A stretch of 64,000 bases of DNA from Alphaproteobacteria bacterium (GCA_020446675.1 JAGREE010000013.1:109304-173303), one strand, 5' to 3'. Counted from the stretch's first letter, positions 9,691-18,680 are shown. Notes: generated by a model from the letters alone, not told the origin. A program made the numbers and translations.

Positions 9691-10504
9691 ATAGGAACTG
9701 GCTCAAGGCTTCTCGGTAATTGCGACTAGCCTGCAGTTCCGACCCGTTCTTGAGTGTAATAATATATTTTCCCCCCGCGGCAGTATGGAGCTTCTCAATC
9801 ATATTTATATTGACGATGGTAGAGCGGTGGATGCGTTTGAATATTTCCGGATCAAGACGCTTATCCATATTTTTCATGGTTTCACGCAAAATATGGGTTT
9901 TATCGCTTGTATGAAGGCACATATAATCACCGGCGGCATCAATCCACTCGATGGTGCTGACATCAACGAGGGTAATTTCACCGCGATCCTTGATGTTAAA
10001 ATGACTTTCAAACTGTTTTTTATTTGTAATGTCATCAGCCGTAAGAATTTCTGATAACTCAATCTCCGGCGGTGTATCAAGGGACCGGATCAGGTCTATT
10101 AATCTTGCATTCTGCTCTATGGCGATATGCTCAGCTATCTGTTCACGAACCTTGCTTATCGTTTTTTCAAGCCGTTCTTCATCAATTGGTTTTAGAAGAT
10201 AATCGGAAGCATGGGTTTCAAATGCCTGAATGGCATATTTGTCAAAGGCGGTTGCAAAAATAATGATCGGAAGCTGTTCATTGGCAAGCGCTTTAACCAC
10301 ATCAAATCCGTCAAGACCCGGCATCTGAATATCAAGGAAAACCAAATCCGGCTTTTCCGCTCTTATCTTTTTAATGGCTTCCCTGCCATTTGACGCCGTT
10401 CCGACAATATCTATATCTTCGAATGATTTCAGTCTGAGATTAAGGCCTTTTAGGGCAAGCGGCTCATCATCAACCAGCAGGGTTCTAATTTTTTTATTCT
10501 GCAT
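9689..10504 (-). CDS. LytTR-family response regulator
   Basis: About 271 residues. The receiver domain (residues 5-120) has the acidic pair in VDDEPLA, the phospho-acceptor Asp near residue 58 in LVFLDIQMPG and the conserved Lys in LLKPID. The C-terminal LytTR DNA-binding domain (about 165-270) shows IEWIDAAGDYMCLHT and FKRIHRSTIVNI. I take MQNKKIRT (ATG at 10502-10504) as the start; the longer in-frame form adds 12 residues lying within the kinase gene. It overlaps the kinase stop by 11 bases, so the two are an operon and a cognate pair. The target is unknown; the neighbouring ggt pair is only a candidate. Confidence 0.92.
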   Translation of the reverse strand: MQNKKIRTLLVDDEPLALKGLNLRLKSFEDIDIVGTASNGREAIKKIRAEKPDLVFLDIQMPGLDGFDVVKALANEQLPIIIFATAFDKYAIQAFETHASDYLLKPIDEERLEKTISKVREQIAEHIAIEQNARLIDLIRSLDTPPEIELSEILTADDITNKKQFESHFNIKDRGEITLVDVSTIEWIDAAGDYMCLHTSDKTHILRETMKNMDKRLDPEIFKRIHRSTIVNINMIEKLHTAAGGKYIITLKNGSELQASRNYREALSQFL

Positions 10505-11594
10505 GATCCAAAGCTTCCTCCAATTCAAATGGAATATCAATTGTTATCTGAACACCGCCTTCTTCGCGGTTTCTTATTTCAATGGCATGGTTGGCCGGGT
10601 ATAGCTGATTAAGTCTGTTTTTGGTATTGACCAGTCCGACACCGCTTGAGTTCTCATTAAATTTATGTTTGGCTGGTTGATCAGATAAACCGGGACCATT
10701 ATCGGACAATATAATTTTTAATCGATTACCCTCACGGTCTGCTTTTAGAGAAATAGTGCCTCCTTTTTCCATAGGGGCGACAGCATATTTTATGGCATTT
10801 TCGACCAATGGCTGGAGCAGCAGGCTCGGGATCAATGCTTTTTTTGCTTCGTCTGAAATTTGAAAATCCAGTTGCAGTCTTTCTTCGAACCTTACTTTTT
10901 CAATATCCAGATAAAGCCATAATGCATAGACTTCCTCATCAATTGTAATTTTCTGTGTTGGCTGATTAACGAGGCTGAACCGCAAAAAAGCACTGAGCTT
11001 GGTCAGCATACCGTTTGCTTCTTTCGACTGTTTATCAAGTACCAGTGTAGAAATGGCATTTAGCGTATTAAAAAGGAAATGTGGGTTGATCTGATAGCGA
11101 AGCATCTGAAGTTGCGATTGATGCGCCTGGGCAACGGCTTGTAAGTATTTTTCTTTTTGTTCCATTAAAAGGAACTGGTAATTGACGATGAAATATGCGC
11201 CTGTCCAGATCATCAGAACAAATAAATCATATAAAGCGCGGCCAATGACAAATTCATATAACCGGATATTGATATAGAATGTCTGCTGGACAACCCATGT
11301 ATCGATCGCACTTAAGATTAGAGCGGAAACCACGATACAAGTAATTATGGAAAGGACCATAGTTAATGGCGGCAAATTACTATTTTTAAGTTTTCTGTAA
11401 ATTAATCGGAGAATGACGGTAATAATAAAGCCACTTAACACGGAAGTGATGACCGTGATTTGAAAAACAAAATTTTCGCGGTCAGCAAATAAACTTAAAG
11501 CGCGGGTGGCGCCAAAGGCAAGCCAGCCCGCGATCTGTAATTTCCAGAATAAGCTTTCTTTTTTCTTTAGTTGTCTTTCAAAAAAATTAGCCAA
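10494..11594 (-). CDS. LytS/YehU-type sensor histidine kinase
   Basis: 366 residues. The N-terminal half has four or five hydrophobic segments (about residues 18-145) and no separate periplasmic sensor domain, so sensing is probably within or near the membrane. The C-terminal half is the His_kinase/HATPase pair typical of LytTR partners: phospho-acceptor His172 in INPHFLFNTLN, N-box LLLQPLVENAIKYAV, G1 box DNGPGLS and G2 box SGVGLVNTKNRL. It precedes and overlaps the LytTR regulator gene. No ligand can be inferred. Confidence 0.92.
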   Translation of the reverse strand: MANFFERQLKKKESLFWKLQIAGWLAFGATRALSLFADRENFVFQITVITSVLSGFIITVILRLIYRKLKNSNLPPLTMVLSIITCIVVSALILSAIDTWVVQQTFYINIRLYEFVIGRALYDLFVLMIWTGAYFIVNYQFLLMEQKEKYLQAVAQAHQSQLQMLRYQINPHFLFNTLNAISTLVLDKQSKEANGMLTKLSAFLRFSLVNQPTQKITIDEEVYALWLYLDIEKVRFEERLQLDFQISDEAKKALIPSLLLQPLVENAIKYAVAPMEKGGTISLKADREGNRLKIILSDNGPGLSDQPAKHKFNENSSGVGLVNTKNRLNQLYPANHAIEIRNREEGGVQITIDIPFELEEALDHAE

Positions 11595-11602
11595 CTCAAT
11601 AC

Positions 11603-12430
11603 TTATTTCACGCTTGAGACAATATGAACATCCCTTTGAGGATAAGGAATATTGATATCTTTTTCATCAAAACGATGCTTAATGTTTTTTGTAAGCGCTG
11701 CTTTAAGCGGCCAGTAATTGGCGTTCGCTGTCCAGGCGCGAACAACAATATCTACGGAACTCGCGCCAAGCTCACCAACAAAAATTGCTGAGGCCGGATC
11801 TTTCAATACACGATCATCCGCATCCAGAACGGCACCAATTTCTGCAATAGCCTTATCAATATCGTCGTCATAACCAATGCCGATAAGAAGATCGACACGA
11901 CGATGTTCATTGGCAGAGAAATTCTTGATTGAAGACCCCCAGATCTGACTGTTTGGAATAATGATTTTTACATTGTCTCCTGTTGCCATTTCAGTAACAA
12001 ACAGACCAAGGTCTTTAACAGTCCCCGCGTGACCGGCTCCATCGATAAAGTCACCGACTTTGAATGGACGGAATATAAGCAGCATAACACCTGCAGCAAC
12101 ATTGCTCAAAGTTCCCTGCAATGCCAGACCGATCGCCAGAGAAGCGGCACCAAGTATGGCAATAAGGCTAGCTGTTTCAACGCCAAATCTGTCCAAAACA
12201 GCAAGAAGGGTAAAAATAATAATTATATACCGGGCTAGACTTGAGAAAAATACACCCAAAGTATCATCAATTTTCTGGCTTTTTGAACAAACTTTCAAGA
12301 CCATGTTTCTGACGCGTCCTGCTATCCAGAACCCTATGATCAGAATAAGAATTGCAAAAATTATATTAAGACCGTACTGAGTGCCCAGCTCAACAATCAT
12401 ATCAGTATATTGTGTTACGCTTTCTTCCAT
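11603..12430 (-). CDS. mscS: small-conductance mechanosensitive channel
   Basis: 275 residues, close to the E. coli MscS length. Three TM segments lie within residues 15-130. The pore helix TM3 is the Gly/Ala-rich ILGAASLAIGLALQGTLSNVAAGVML. The cytosolic beta domain follows, including FKVGDFIDGAGHAGTV and VKIIIPNSQIWGSSIKN. It releases solutes on hypo-osmotic shock. It lies just downstream of nothing on its own strand and is divergent from the bufferin operon; the 250-base gap between them holds both promoters but no box I can name. Confidence 0.94.
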   Translation of the reverse strand: MEESVTQYTDMIVELGTQYGLNIIFAILILIIGFWIAGRVRNMVLKVCSKSQKIDDTLGVFFSSLARYIIIIFTLLAVLDRFGVETASLIAILGAASLAIGLALQGTLSNVAAGVMLLIFRPFKVGDFIDGAGHAGTVKDLGLFVTEMATGDNVKIIIPNSQIWGSSIKNFSANEHRRVDLLIGIGYDDDIDKAIAEIGAVLDADDRVLKDPASAIFVGELGASSVDIVVRAWTANANYWPLKAALTKNIKHRFDEKDINIPYPQRDVHIVSSVK

Positions 12431-12680
12431 TTTTTCTCTCTTTTTTTAGTAGTTTTAGCTTTTAAAAATACGGCGATTAGGATTTTTCTGCAATATAAAT
12501 TTATTATAGGTGCAATACTGACGCCTCATTTTAGCCACATTATCCCATCACCATCATTGTCACAAAATAAATCACATAAAAGTGATAAACGTTGAGTATT
12601 TAGTTTTCTTAAGTGACTGTATATTTCCACGATTGGGGGATTTTAGGAATTAATCACAAATAACCAAAAGGACAGGAATT

Positions 12681-12950
12681 ATGAGCAAATCATTAGCAAA
12701 AACAGGTCTTGCAGTTGCAGTGGCAGCGGCTGGACTATTTTCAGTCGTATCAGGTGCGACAGTTTCCGCACAGGAAGCACCACAAGTGCAATGCATGGGT
12801 GTAAACGCCTGTAAAGGTCAGAATGCCTGCAAAACAGCAGCAAACGCCTGTAAAGGACAAGGTGCCTGCAAAGGTCAGGGTTTCCTGATGATGTCAGCAT
12901 CTGATTGTGCCGCAAAAGGCGGTAAAGTCATGAAGCAGGAAAGCATGTAA
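12681..12950 (+). CDS. bufA: bufferin precursor peptide (BufA2-like metallophore)
   Basis: 89-residue precursor: Sec signal peptide (AVAVAAAGLFSVVSGATVSAQ), then a short Cys-rich core with six cysteines in repeats such as VNACKGQNACK and NACKGQGACKGQG, then SASDCAAKGG. Bufferins are ribosomally made periplasmic metal-binding peptides; their Cys residues are modified by the MNIO enzyme BufB with the help of BufC (described for Caulobacter, where they buffer copper). The next two genes are exactly bufB and bufC. The CKG-type repeats fit the BufA2 subgroup better than the EGKC-type BufA1/DUF2282 group, though I assign this from memory of the families. The ATG has an AAGGACAGG ribosome site. Confidence 0.85.
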   Translation: MSKSLAKTGLAVAVAAAGLFSVVSGATVSAQEAPQVQCMGVNACKGQNACKTAANACKGQGACKGQGFLMMSASDCAAKGGKVMKQESM

Positions 12951-12963
12951 TATTATAAAGTTT

Positions 12964-13004
12964 AAAAAAAGCGGTAACCCCATAACGGTTGCCGCTTTTT
13001 TTAT
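12964..13004 (+). terminator. terminator/attenuator between bufA and bufB
   Basis: 16-bp stem (one G-U pair) of AAAAAAAGCGGTAACC with its complement at 12987-13002, ending in a long T run. It sits inside the buf operon, 14 bases after bufA and 18 bases before bufB, so it would make bufA mRNA far more abundant than bufBC. Confidence 0.85.
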
Positions 13005-13019
13005 GTTATAAGGGTATTT

Positions 13020-13853
13020 ATGAAGAACACCAAAATTGACAATCAGTTTCTTGGCTTTGGTCTTGGTCTGCGGACAGATCATTATGAAGAAATATTGTCA
13101 GGTGATCCGCCAATTGACTGGTTTGAAATCATTTCAGAAAATTATATGGTCAAGGGGGGGCGTCAATTATACCATCTGGACCGGATCAAGGAACGTTATC
13201 CACTGGTCATGCACGGTGTTTCAATGAGCATCGGTTCGAGTGATCCGCTCAACATGGATTATCTAAATGATCTTAAGCGGCTGGCTGAGCGGGTGAAGCC
13301 AAGATGGATTTCAGATCATTTGTGCTGGACCAGCCATGGTGGTCATAACACCCATGATCTTATGCCGCTTCCCTACAATCAGGAAACGCTTAAACATGTT
13401 GCACAACGGGTGAAGCACGTTCAGGATTTTCTGGGCCAGCGAATATTGCTGGAAAATGCATCAAGTTATGTGACCTATAAGGTCTCAGATATGACAGAAT
13501 GGGAATTTCTTCATCACCTTGCTGAAGAGGCGGACTGTCTGATTTTGCTCGATGTGAATAATATTTATGTCAGTGGTTATAATCACGATTTTGATCCAAA
13601 AACCTATATTGATTATATGGACCCGCAGCGAATTTGCCAAATTCATCTGGCAGGACACGAAAATAATGGTGATTTTATTATTGATACGCATGACCATCCG
13701 GTCATAGATGAAGTCTGGCAGCTTTATGACTATACCATCCGGACGCTGGGGCGGGTAACCACCATGATTGAAAGGGATGATCATATCCCGCCGCTTGCCG
13801 AATTAATTGAAGAAGTGAAGCGGGCAAGGGCCATCGGTAAGAGCCAATGTTAA
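13020..13853 (+). CDS. bufB: multinuclear non-heme iron oxidative enzyme (DUF692, BufB)
   Basis: 277 residues, full-length DUF692/MNIO TIM-barrel enzyme, the family of MbnB that builds methanobactin heterocycles. The metal-ligand positions are visible in order: SDHLCW, LLENASSY, LLDVNNIYVSG, IHLAGHEN, DTHDHPV and IERDDHIP. In bufferin operons this enzyme modifies the Cys residues of the precursor. It follows bufA after an intervening terminator and overlaps bufC by 7 bases. Its ribosome site is a weak AGGG five bases from the ATG, consistent with lower expression than bufA. Confidence 0.92.
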   Translation: MKNTKIDNQFLGFGLGLRTDHYEEILSGDPPIDWFEIISENYMVKGGRQLYHLDRIKERYPLVMHGVSMSIGSSDPLNMDYLNDLKRLAERVKPRWISDHLCWTSHGGHNTHDLMPLPYNQETLKHVAQRVKHVQDFLGQRILLENASSYVTYKVSDMTEWEFLHHLAEEADCLILLDVNNIYVSGYNHDFDPKTYIDYMDPQRICQIHLAGHENNGDFIIDTHDHPVIDEVWQLYDYTIRTLGRVTTMIERDDHIPPLAELIEEVKRARAIGKSQC

Positions 13854-14635
13854 AGGATATTCAGACAAAGTTTAAAGCGGCAGTAATGCAGGACACTAAA
13901 GAAGCATTTCTGCTGGAAATTGAAGAAGGTGGGAAAATCGGCCCCGAACAGCGGCTCCATATTTATGCACATGCCTATAAATCAAGATTGGTCGATACAC
14001 TAGTAGAAGATTTCCCGGTACTTCATTCACTGGTCGGCGATGATATGTTCGAAGATATCTGCCTTGGATATATTGATAAATACCCATCCAGCCATCCGTC
14101 ACTTCGTTATTTTGGCCAGCATATGGTTCAATTCCTGAAGGAAACAGAAGCCTATTCAAATATTATTCCGGCGATTGAAATGGCCGATTTTGAGTGGAAT
14201 TTCAATGATGTGTTTGATGCCCCTGATGCCCGTTCAGTCAGCGTTGAGGAGGTCGCTAAAATCCCGGCACAGGCGTGGACAACCCTTCGTATACATTTAC
14301 AACCTTCCTTCGTTATGAGCCGCTATAAATGGAATACGCCTGCTGTCTGGTCAACGGTCAGTGATAAAAATGACGACCATCCGATTATGCCGGAAGAATA
14401 TCCGAAAATTTCAAACTGTATTCAGTGGAAGTCAGATCTAAAATGTTTTTTCCGTACGGTTCCTGATGACGAAGCGGCACTTCTTAATCTGGCGAAAGAC
14501 CATAAAAGCTTTCCTGATCTTTGTGAACAACTGCTAGAAGAATATGGCGAGGCGGCATCCATGCGGGCTGCGGAACTATTCAAGGGCTGGATTATGGAAG
14601 GTCTGGTTTGTGATCTTGAATATCTGAAGGTTTAA
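13847..14635 (+). CDS. bufC: DUF2063 putative DNA-binding-like maturation partner (BufC)
   Basis: 262 residues. The N-terminal DUF2063 domain (about residues 1-100) contains RLHIYAHAYKSRLVDTLVEDFP and FEDICLGYI, both typical of the family. The C-terminal half is a less conserved beta-rich domain. In bufferin and MbnC-like systems this protein pairs with the MNIO enzyme and presents the precursor; despite the Pfam name it need not bind DNA. It overlaps bufB by 7 bases and ends with a 4-base convergent overlap with the NifU-like gene. No DoxX-like BufD follows, so the operon is the minimal bufABC. Confidence 0.9.
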   Translation: MLKDIQTKFKAAVMQDTKEAFLLEIEEGGKIGPEQRLHIYAHAYKSRLVDTLVEDFPVLHSLVGDDMFEDICLGYIDKYPSSHPSLRYFGQHMVQFLKETEAYSNIIPAIEMADFEWNFNDVFDAPDARSVSVEEVAKIPAQAWTTLRIHLQPSFVMSRYKWNTPAVWSTVSDKNDDHPIMPEEYPKISNCIQWKSDLKCFFRTVPDDEAALLNLAKDHKSFPDLCEQLLEEYGEAASMRAAELFKGWIMEGLVCDLEYLKV

Positions 14636-15087
14636 TCAGCTTCTTTTATTGCCTGCAGAAGCGCATCAAATGGTAAAGTTACGCAAGTCCGTCTGCTTTT
14701 ATGCTCACGCACCACATTAAAAACATCCATATCCTGCCATTTATTTTCCGGCCAGTCGTTATTGTCCGGACCTTCGGCATTTTCAAGAGAGGACGTTATT
14801 TTTTCAAGTAAGTCGTTCAGTTTTTTTTCAGTCAGCCCGTGATAATGTTCCCCCAGAACCGACGCGCTTGCCTGACAAAGGGCGCATGCTTTTGCTTCGT
14901 GGCTGAAATCAGTGAGTGTGCCGTTTTTAAGTTTGATATAAACCTTTATCCGATCACCGCACATAGGGTTATGAACAGTGACGCTATGGTCAGCATCTTC
15001 CAGCACGCCATGAGCGCAGGCATTGGCAGCGTGTTTAAGAATGGTTTTCTGATATAGCCTGTCGATCATATTAAAGTTATCCGACAC
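14632..15087 (-). CDS. NifU/SufU-like iron-sulfur scaffold protein
   Basis: 151 residues with the three-cysteine scaffold pattern: NPMCGDRI near residue 43, ACALCQASASVL near 70, and RRTCVTLPF near 133. The long gap before the third Cys fits the SufU-type rather than the IscU-type family. It is likely to hold or transfer an Fe-S cluster or zinc; cytoplasmic. The gene stands alone, converging on bufC with 4 bases shared, so it is not part of the bufferin operon. An in-frame ATG six codons on (MIDRLYQ) is an alternative start. Confidence 0.86.
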   Translation of the reverse strand: MSDNFNMIDRLYQKTILKHAANACAHGVLEDADHSVTVHNPMCGDRIKVYIKLKNGTLTDFSHEAKACALCQASASVLGEHYHGLTEKKLNDLLEKITSSLENAEGPDNNDWPENKWQDMDVFNVVREHKSRRTCVTLPFDALLQAIKEAD

Positions 15088-15114
15088 TAAATCCGTTTAA
15101 AGCACTTTTATAAA

Positions 15115-15144
15115 ATAATGGCCTGTGAGTTCACAGGCCATTAT
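15115..15144 (-). terminator. terminator downstream of the Na+/H+ antiporter
   Basis: Perfect 14-bp stem ATAATGGCCTGTGA with its complement and a 2-base apparent loop. On the minus strand it is followed by TTTTATAAAAG. It lies 49 bases after the antiporter stop. Confidence 0.8.
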
Positions 15145-15192
15145 CATTCGATTAAAATCTTTTTGTAAATACCGTGTTTACAGTAAACATCG

Positions 15193-16431
15193 TTATTTAT
15201 TTGGCGAAGTATATCTTTGTGCAAGCTTGCCGATGGTTAGGGCCTGTACCAGGATTGAGAACAGAACAATACAATAGACAACAAGCAGCATGAAGTCACG
15301 CAAGTCATTTGCAGGAAGTGACAAACACATCGCTAAAGACAGTCCGCCTCTCAGACCACCCCAGGTCAGGATGTTGACTGTGCCTGGGCTAAAGCTTCTG
15401 AATCTTTGCAGAATAGTTACCGGAATAAAGACCGACATGTAACGAATGCAAAGCAGTGCTGGAACCATTATAATACCAGCGATCAGAGCGGACTGATTAA
15501 ATTCAACAATCAGCAGGCTGAAACCAACAAGCATGAACAGAATTGCGTTCAGGAATTCGTCAATAAGTTCCCAGAAATTGTCGAGAATTTCCTTGGTTTT
15601 TTCGGACATAGCTTTTGAGCGGCCGATATTACCAACGATAAGTCCAGCAACAACCATGGCAATCGGACCTGATGTATGAATTGCTTTTGCGATTTCATAT
15701 CCGCCCATAACAGTGGCCAGAGTGATAAAGACAACCACATGATAGTTATCAACGGTACGGACCATGGCCAGACAGATGGACCCTAGAACGATACCAAGAA
15801 TGACGCCACCAACAGCTTCTTCAAGGAAGAGCATAGCCACATGACCTGGTGTTGCAGCACCTTCAGCGCTGATGGACAGAACAGTCAAGAAAATCACGAT
15901 GGCAATACCATCGTTAAAGAGGGATTCACCAACCACTTTTGTTTCAAGTGACTTGGCTACGCCGGCTTTTCTCAAGATTGCCATAACCGCAATAGGATCG
16001 GTCGGGGAAACAAGGGCACCAAAAAGAATACAGTTGATAAATGAAATTTCAAAACCAAGCATCGGAAAAAGGTTATAAACCAGTGTCGCCACCAGCATGG
16101 TTGAGAAAGAAGTCCCGAGAAGGGCTAGAATTCCAACAACATATTTTTCCTGATGCAGTACCTTTCCAGGCACATGAAGCGACCCTGCAAAGAGCAGGAA
16201 GCTAAGCATGCCATCCAGAACAGCTTTAGAAAAGTCAATATCCCCCATAATTGAGTTTACAGTAGGCGCAATATTTAGCCCCACACCCTCCAACAGCATA
16301 ATAAGTGTCGAAAAAATCAGTGCTATGGCCATTATGCCGATAGTAACCGGAAGTTTGATATACTTATAATTTAGATAAGAGAATAAAGCGCAAATCGTGA
16401 CCACAATACTTGTCACAGTCATAATGCTCAT
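15193..16431 (-). CDS. CPA1-family Na+/H+ antiporter
   Basis: About 412 residues with 11-12 hydrophobic segments, an NhaP-type antiporter of the inner membrane. The ion-binding motifs are intact: SPTDPIAVMAIL (paired Thr-Asp in the unwound helix) and GESLFNDGIAIVIF (Asn-Asp). LTWGGLRGGLSLAMCL near the C-terminus is also diagnostic. I choose the ATG at 16429-16431 (MSIMTVTS) because GGAGG lies seven bases upstream; an in-frame ATG 30 bases earlier lacks this. There is no large C-terminal cytosolic domain. Monocistronic, closed by the 15115-15144 hairpin. Confidence 0.92.
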   Translation of the reverse strand: MSIMTVTSIVVTICALFSYLNYKYIKLPVTIGIMAIALIFSTLIMLLEGVGLNIAPTVNSIMGDIDFSKAVLDGMLSFLLFAGSLHVPGKVLHQEKYVVGILALLGTSFSTMLVATLVYNLFPMLGFEISFINCILFGALVSPTDPIAVMAILRKAGVAKSLETKVVGESLFNDGIAIVIFLTVLSISAEGAATPGHVAMLFLEEAVGGVILGIVLGSICLAMVRTVDNYHVVVFITLATVMGGYEIAKAIHTSGPIAMVVAGLIVGNIGRSKAMSEKTKEILDNFWELIDEFLNAILFMLVGFSLLIVEFNQSALIAGIIMVPALLCIRYMSVFIPVTILQRFRSFSPGTVNILTWGGLRGGLSLAMCLSLPANDLRDFMLLVVYCIVLFSILVQALTIGKLAQRYTSPNK

Positions 16432-16957
16432 ATTTTTTCCTCCATTTGAAACCAACGACATACGGATAATTTATCCGCTTCAAGACCCCTGAATTCCCCG
16501 GGATAGGGCGAATTTCTCATATATTTTCATATATAGTTGAAGGTTTATATGAAATTAGATTTGTTCTGTCCAGCACTTGTTAAAAAAAAAGGATATTTCA
16601 TAAAATTGCAATTATTTACGGGTTATTAGGCAGGAATTTGAAGGTGTAATTGCCCCTTCGGACGCAAAATTATTTGTAAAATTATTCTTGGGACTCATAC
16701 ATTTTATTTTTAAAGCAACTCCAAAATTTTGCCTTGTGATATAAAATGACTTTTAGGGGTAGTATAGAATAATAAGATAATAAGGGAATGGTTTTATGTC
16801 TGCCGTTTCCTGAAATTATGCAGGATTATTTTATATTTCACAAAAAAATACATTAAAGTCTATACGGCTGGGACCAAACACGATAATGTTACCCATAAAT
16901 AAAAAAGAATAAGTCATAATTGACAATAATTAGAAATGACAAATTAAGAGGGATTAT
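16432..16957. other. 526-base intergenic region without a gene
   Basis: AT-rich divergent spacer between the antiporter and the amino-acid symporter. I see no ORF with a ribosome site, no RNA gene and no clear repeat. It should hold both promoters; a TTGACA at 16920-16925 is too close to the symporter start to pair with a sensible -10. Confidence 0.6.
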
Positions 16958-18619
16958 ATGTTAGAAGTAAATAATTTTTTGGTTTCAATCGACAGTTTGA
17001 TTGGCGCCGCCCCCTGGTTTCCTTTTTATCTACTTGGTATCGGTTTGTTTTTCACGATTTATCTGAAATTCCCACAAATAAGGTTTTTTAAGCATGCCTG
17101 GAAGGTATTGTTTGACCCTGAAGAGGAAAGTAAAAAACATGGTGCCCATGGCGAGACTTCGCATTTTCAGGCAATGACTATGGCTCTATCCGGAACTGTC
17201 GGAACAGGAAATATAGGCGGCGTAGGTTTGGCCGTATATATTGGTGGTCCAACAGCAATTTTCTGGATGCTTGCGACGGCATTTATGGGGATGACAACAA
17301 AATTTGTTGAAGTTTCCCTCTCCCATAAATACCGGGTTGATTCAGATGATGGTACAGTTGCCGGTGGCCCGATGTATGTAATGGACCGGGGTCTTGGCTG
17401 GAAACCGATGGCTATCTTTTTTGCGGCCGCAGTCGTGCTTAGCTCGTTTGGGTCTGGAAGCATGCCGCAGGTGAATAATATTGCCCAGGTAATGCGTGAA
17501 ACCTTTGACTTTAATGAAATGGTTGTTGGTGGTATTGCATCACTGTTCCTTGGTTTCGTAATTATCGGCGGTGTTACGCGGATTGCAGCATTTGCATCGC
17601 GTATTGTGCCTGCAATGGCCTTATTATATCTTACGGGTTCCTTATGTGTCATATTAAGTAACTATGAAAATATAATCCCTTCATTTGTATCAATTTTCTC
17701 AAGCGCCTTTACAGGCAGCTCCGCTGCGGGCGGGTTCCTTGGTGCCGCTTTTGCTTTTGCGGCAAATAAGGGTGTTGGACGCGGGCTTTTTTCAAACGAA
17801 GCCGGGCAGGGCTCTTCAGCGATTGCCCACTCTTCTGCAATTACAGAAGAGCCTGTATCAGAAGGAATGGTAGCACTTCTGGAGCCTTTCATTGATACAA
17901 TTATGATCTGTACGCTCACTGGCCTGGTGATTTTATCTTCAGGTGCCTGGACAGAAAAATACGAAAACACCTTCCAAATGGCAGATTTCAGTATAATTGC
18001 GGGTAGTTACAGTGATCAAAATGATGCAGATAAGGCAGAACTTTATAAACATATTAATTTTATGGAAGGGGATACTATCAAAACCTATAACGGTGAAATT
18101 GATATCGTTTCCGGAAAACTGATTTCAGGTGATGTTACTGTGCTTAACGCCCGCTCGGTTGCTGAAGATGTGATCTTTTCTAAAAATGATCAGCCATATT
18201 CAGGAAAACTTGCTGTTTCGGATGGTAAGCTGAATGATACAGATGTTTCTGTATCCGGTAAATCTCTGCTTCATTCAGCAGCCCTTACCAGCCGCGCTTT
18301 CACCAAAAGTTTTCTGGGTGAGAATGGTAAATATATCGTGGCAATATCATTGGCATTATTCGCATTTTCAACGGCAGTTGCCTGGTCATATTATGGTGAC
18401 CGCGCCATTACATTCCTGGTCGGGACGCGCGGCATATTACCATACAGGGTAGTCTATGTAATTGGCTTTTTTATTGCGTCCTTTGCTGATACAACGGTTA
18501 TATGGACATTTGCTGCGATTACAGTAGCCTTTATGACTATTCCTAACGTGATATGTATGTTTTTAATGCGTAAAGAAGTTAAGCATATGGTTGAGGATTA
18601 TGCGAAGAAAATAAAATAG
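16958..18619 (+). CDS. alanine/glycine:cation symporter (AGCS family) with hydrophilic insert
   Basis: 553 residues, roughly 90-100 longer than usual for AGCS Na+/H+-coupled alanine/glycine carriers. Family signatures are present: ALSGTVGTGNIGGVGLAVY near residue 78 and GLFSNEAGQGSSAIAHSSA near 275. The extra length lies between about residues 340 and 445, where TGLVILSSGAWTEK leads into a polar stretch before HSAALTSRAF and the last TM helices. Within the insert two beta-like segments (GEIDIVSGKLISGDVTV and GKLAVSDGKLNDTDVSV) look like an internal repeat. The start has AGAGGG five bases upstream. A terminator follows. Confidence 0.92.
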   Translation: MLEVNNFLVSIDSLIGAAPWFPFYLLGIGLFFTIYLKFPQIRFFKHAWKVLFDPEEESKKHGAHGETSHFQAMTMALSGTVGTGNIGGVGLAVYIGGPTAIFWMLATAFMGMTTKFVEVSLSHKYRVDSDDGTVAGGPMYVMDRGLGWKPMAIFFAAAVVLSSFGSGSMPQVNNIAQVMRETFDFNEMVVGGIASLFLGFVIIGGVTRIAAFASRIVPAMALLYLTGSLCVILSNYENIIPSFVSIFSSAFTGSSAAGGFLGAAFAFAANKGVGRGLFSNEAGQGSSAIAHSSAITEEPVSEGMVALLEPFIDTIMICTLTGLVILSSGAWTEKYENTFQMADFSIIAGSYSDQNDADKAELYKHINFMEGDTIKTYNGEIDIVSGKLISGDVTVLNARSVAEDVIFSKNDQPYSGKLAVSDGKLNDTDVSVSGKSLLHSAALTSRAFTKSFLGENGKYIVAISLALFAFSTAVAWSYYGDRAITFLVGTRGILPYRVVYVIGFFIASFADTTVIWTFAAITVAFMTIPNVICMFLMRKEVKHMVEDYAKKIK

Positions 18620-18645
18620 TAAAAATATTTTACTGGGTTTTCATT

Positions 18646-18680
18646 AAAAGGGCAGGATCAGATTACCTGCCCTTTTAGTT
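18646..18680 (+). terminator. rho-independent terminator after the symporter
   Basis: Perfect 11-bp stem AAAAGGGCAGG / CCTGCCCTTTT with a 9-base loop, followed by AGTTTTT, 26 bases after the symporter stop. Confidence 0.88.

Noticed and set aside
13847-14635. bufC as a transcription regulator (DUF2063 is named DNA-binding)
   Set aside because: Context with bufA and bufB indicates the maturation partner; the Pfam name is historical.
16920-16948. TTGACA ... ATTAAG promoter for the symporter
   Set aside because: The implied transcript start would fall at the ribosome site, leaving no leader.
16432-16957. Hidden small gene or riboswitch in the 526-base spacer
   Set aside because: No ORF with a ribosome site and no recognisable riboswitch core; only AT-rich sequence.
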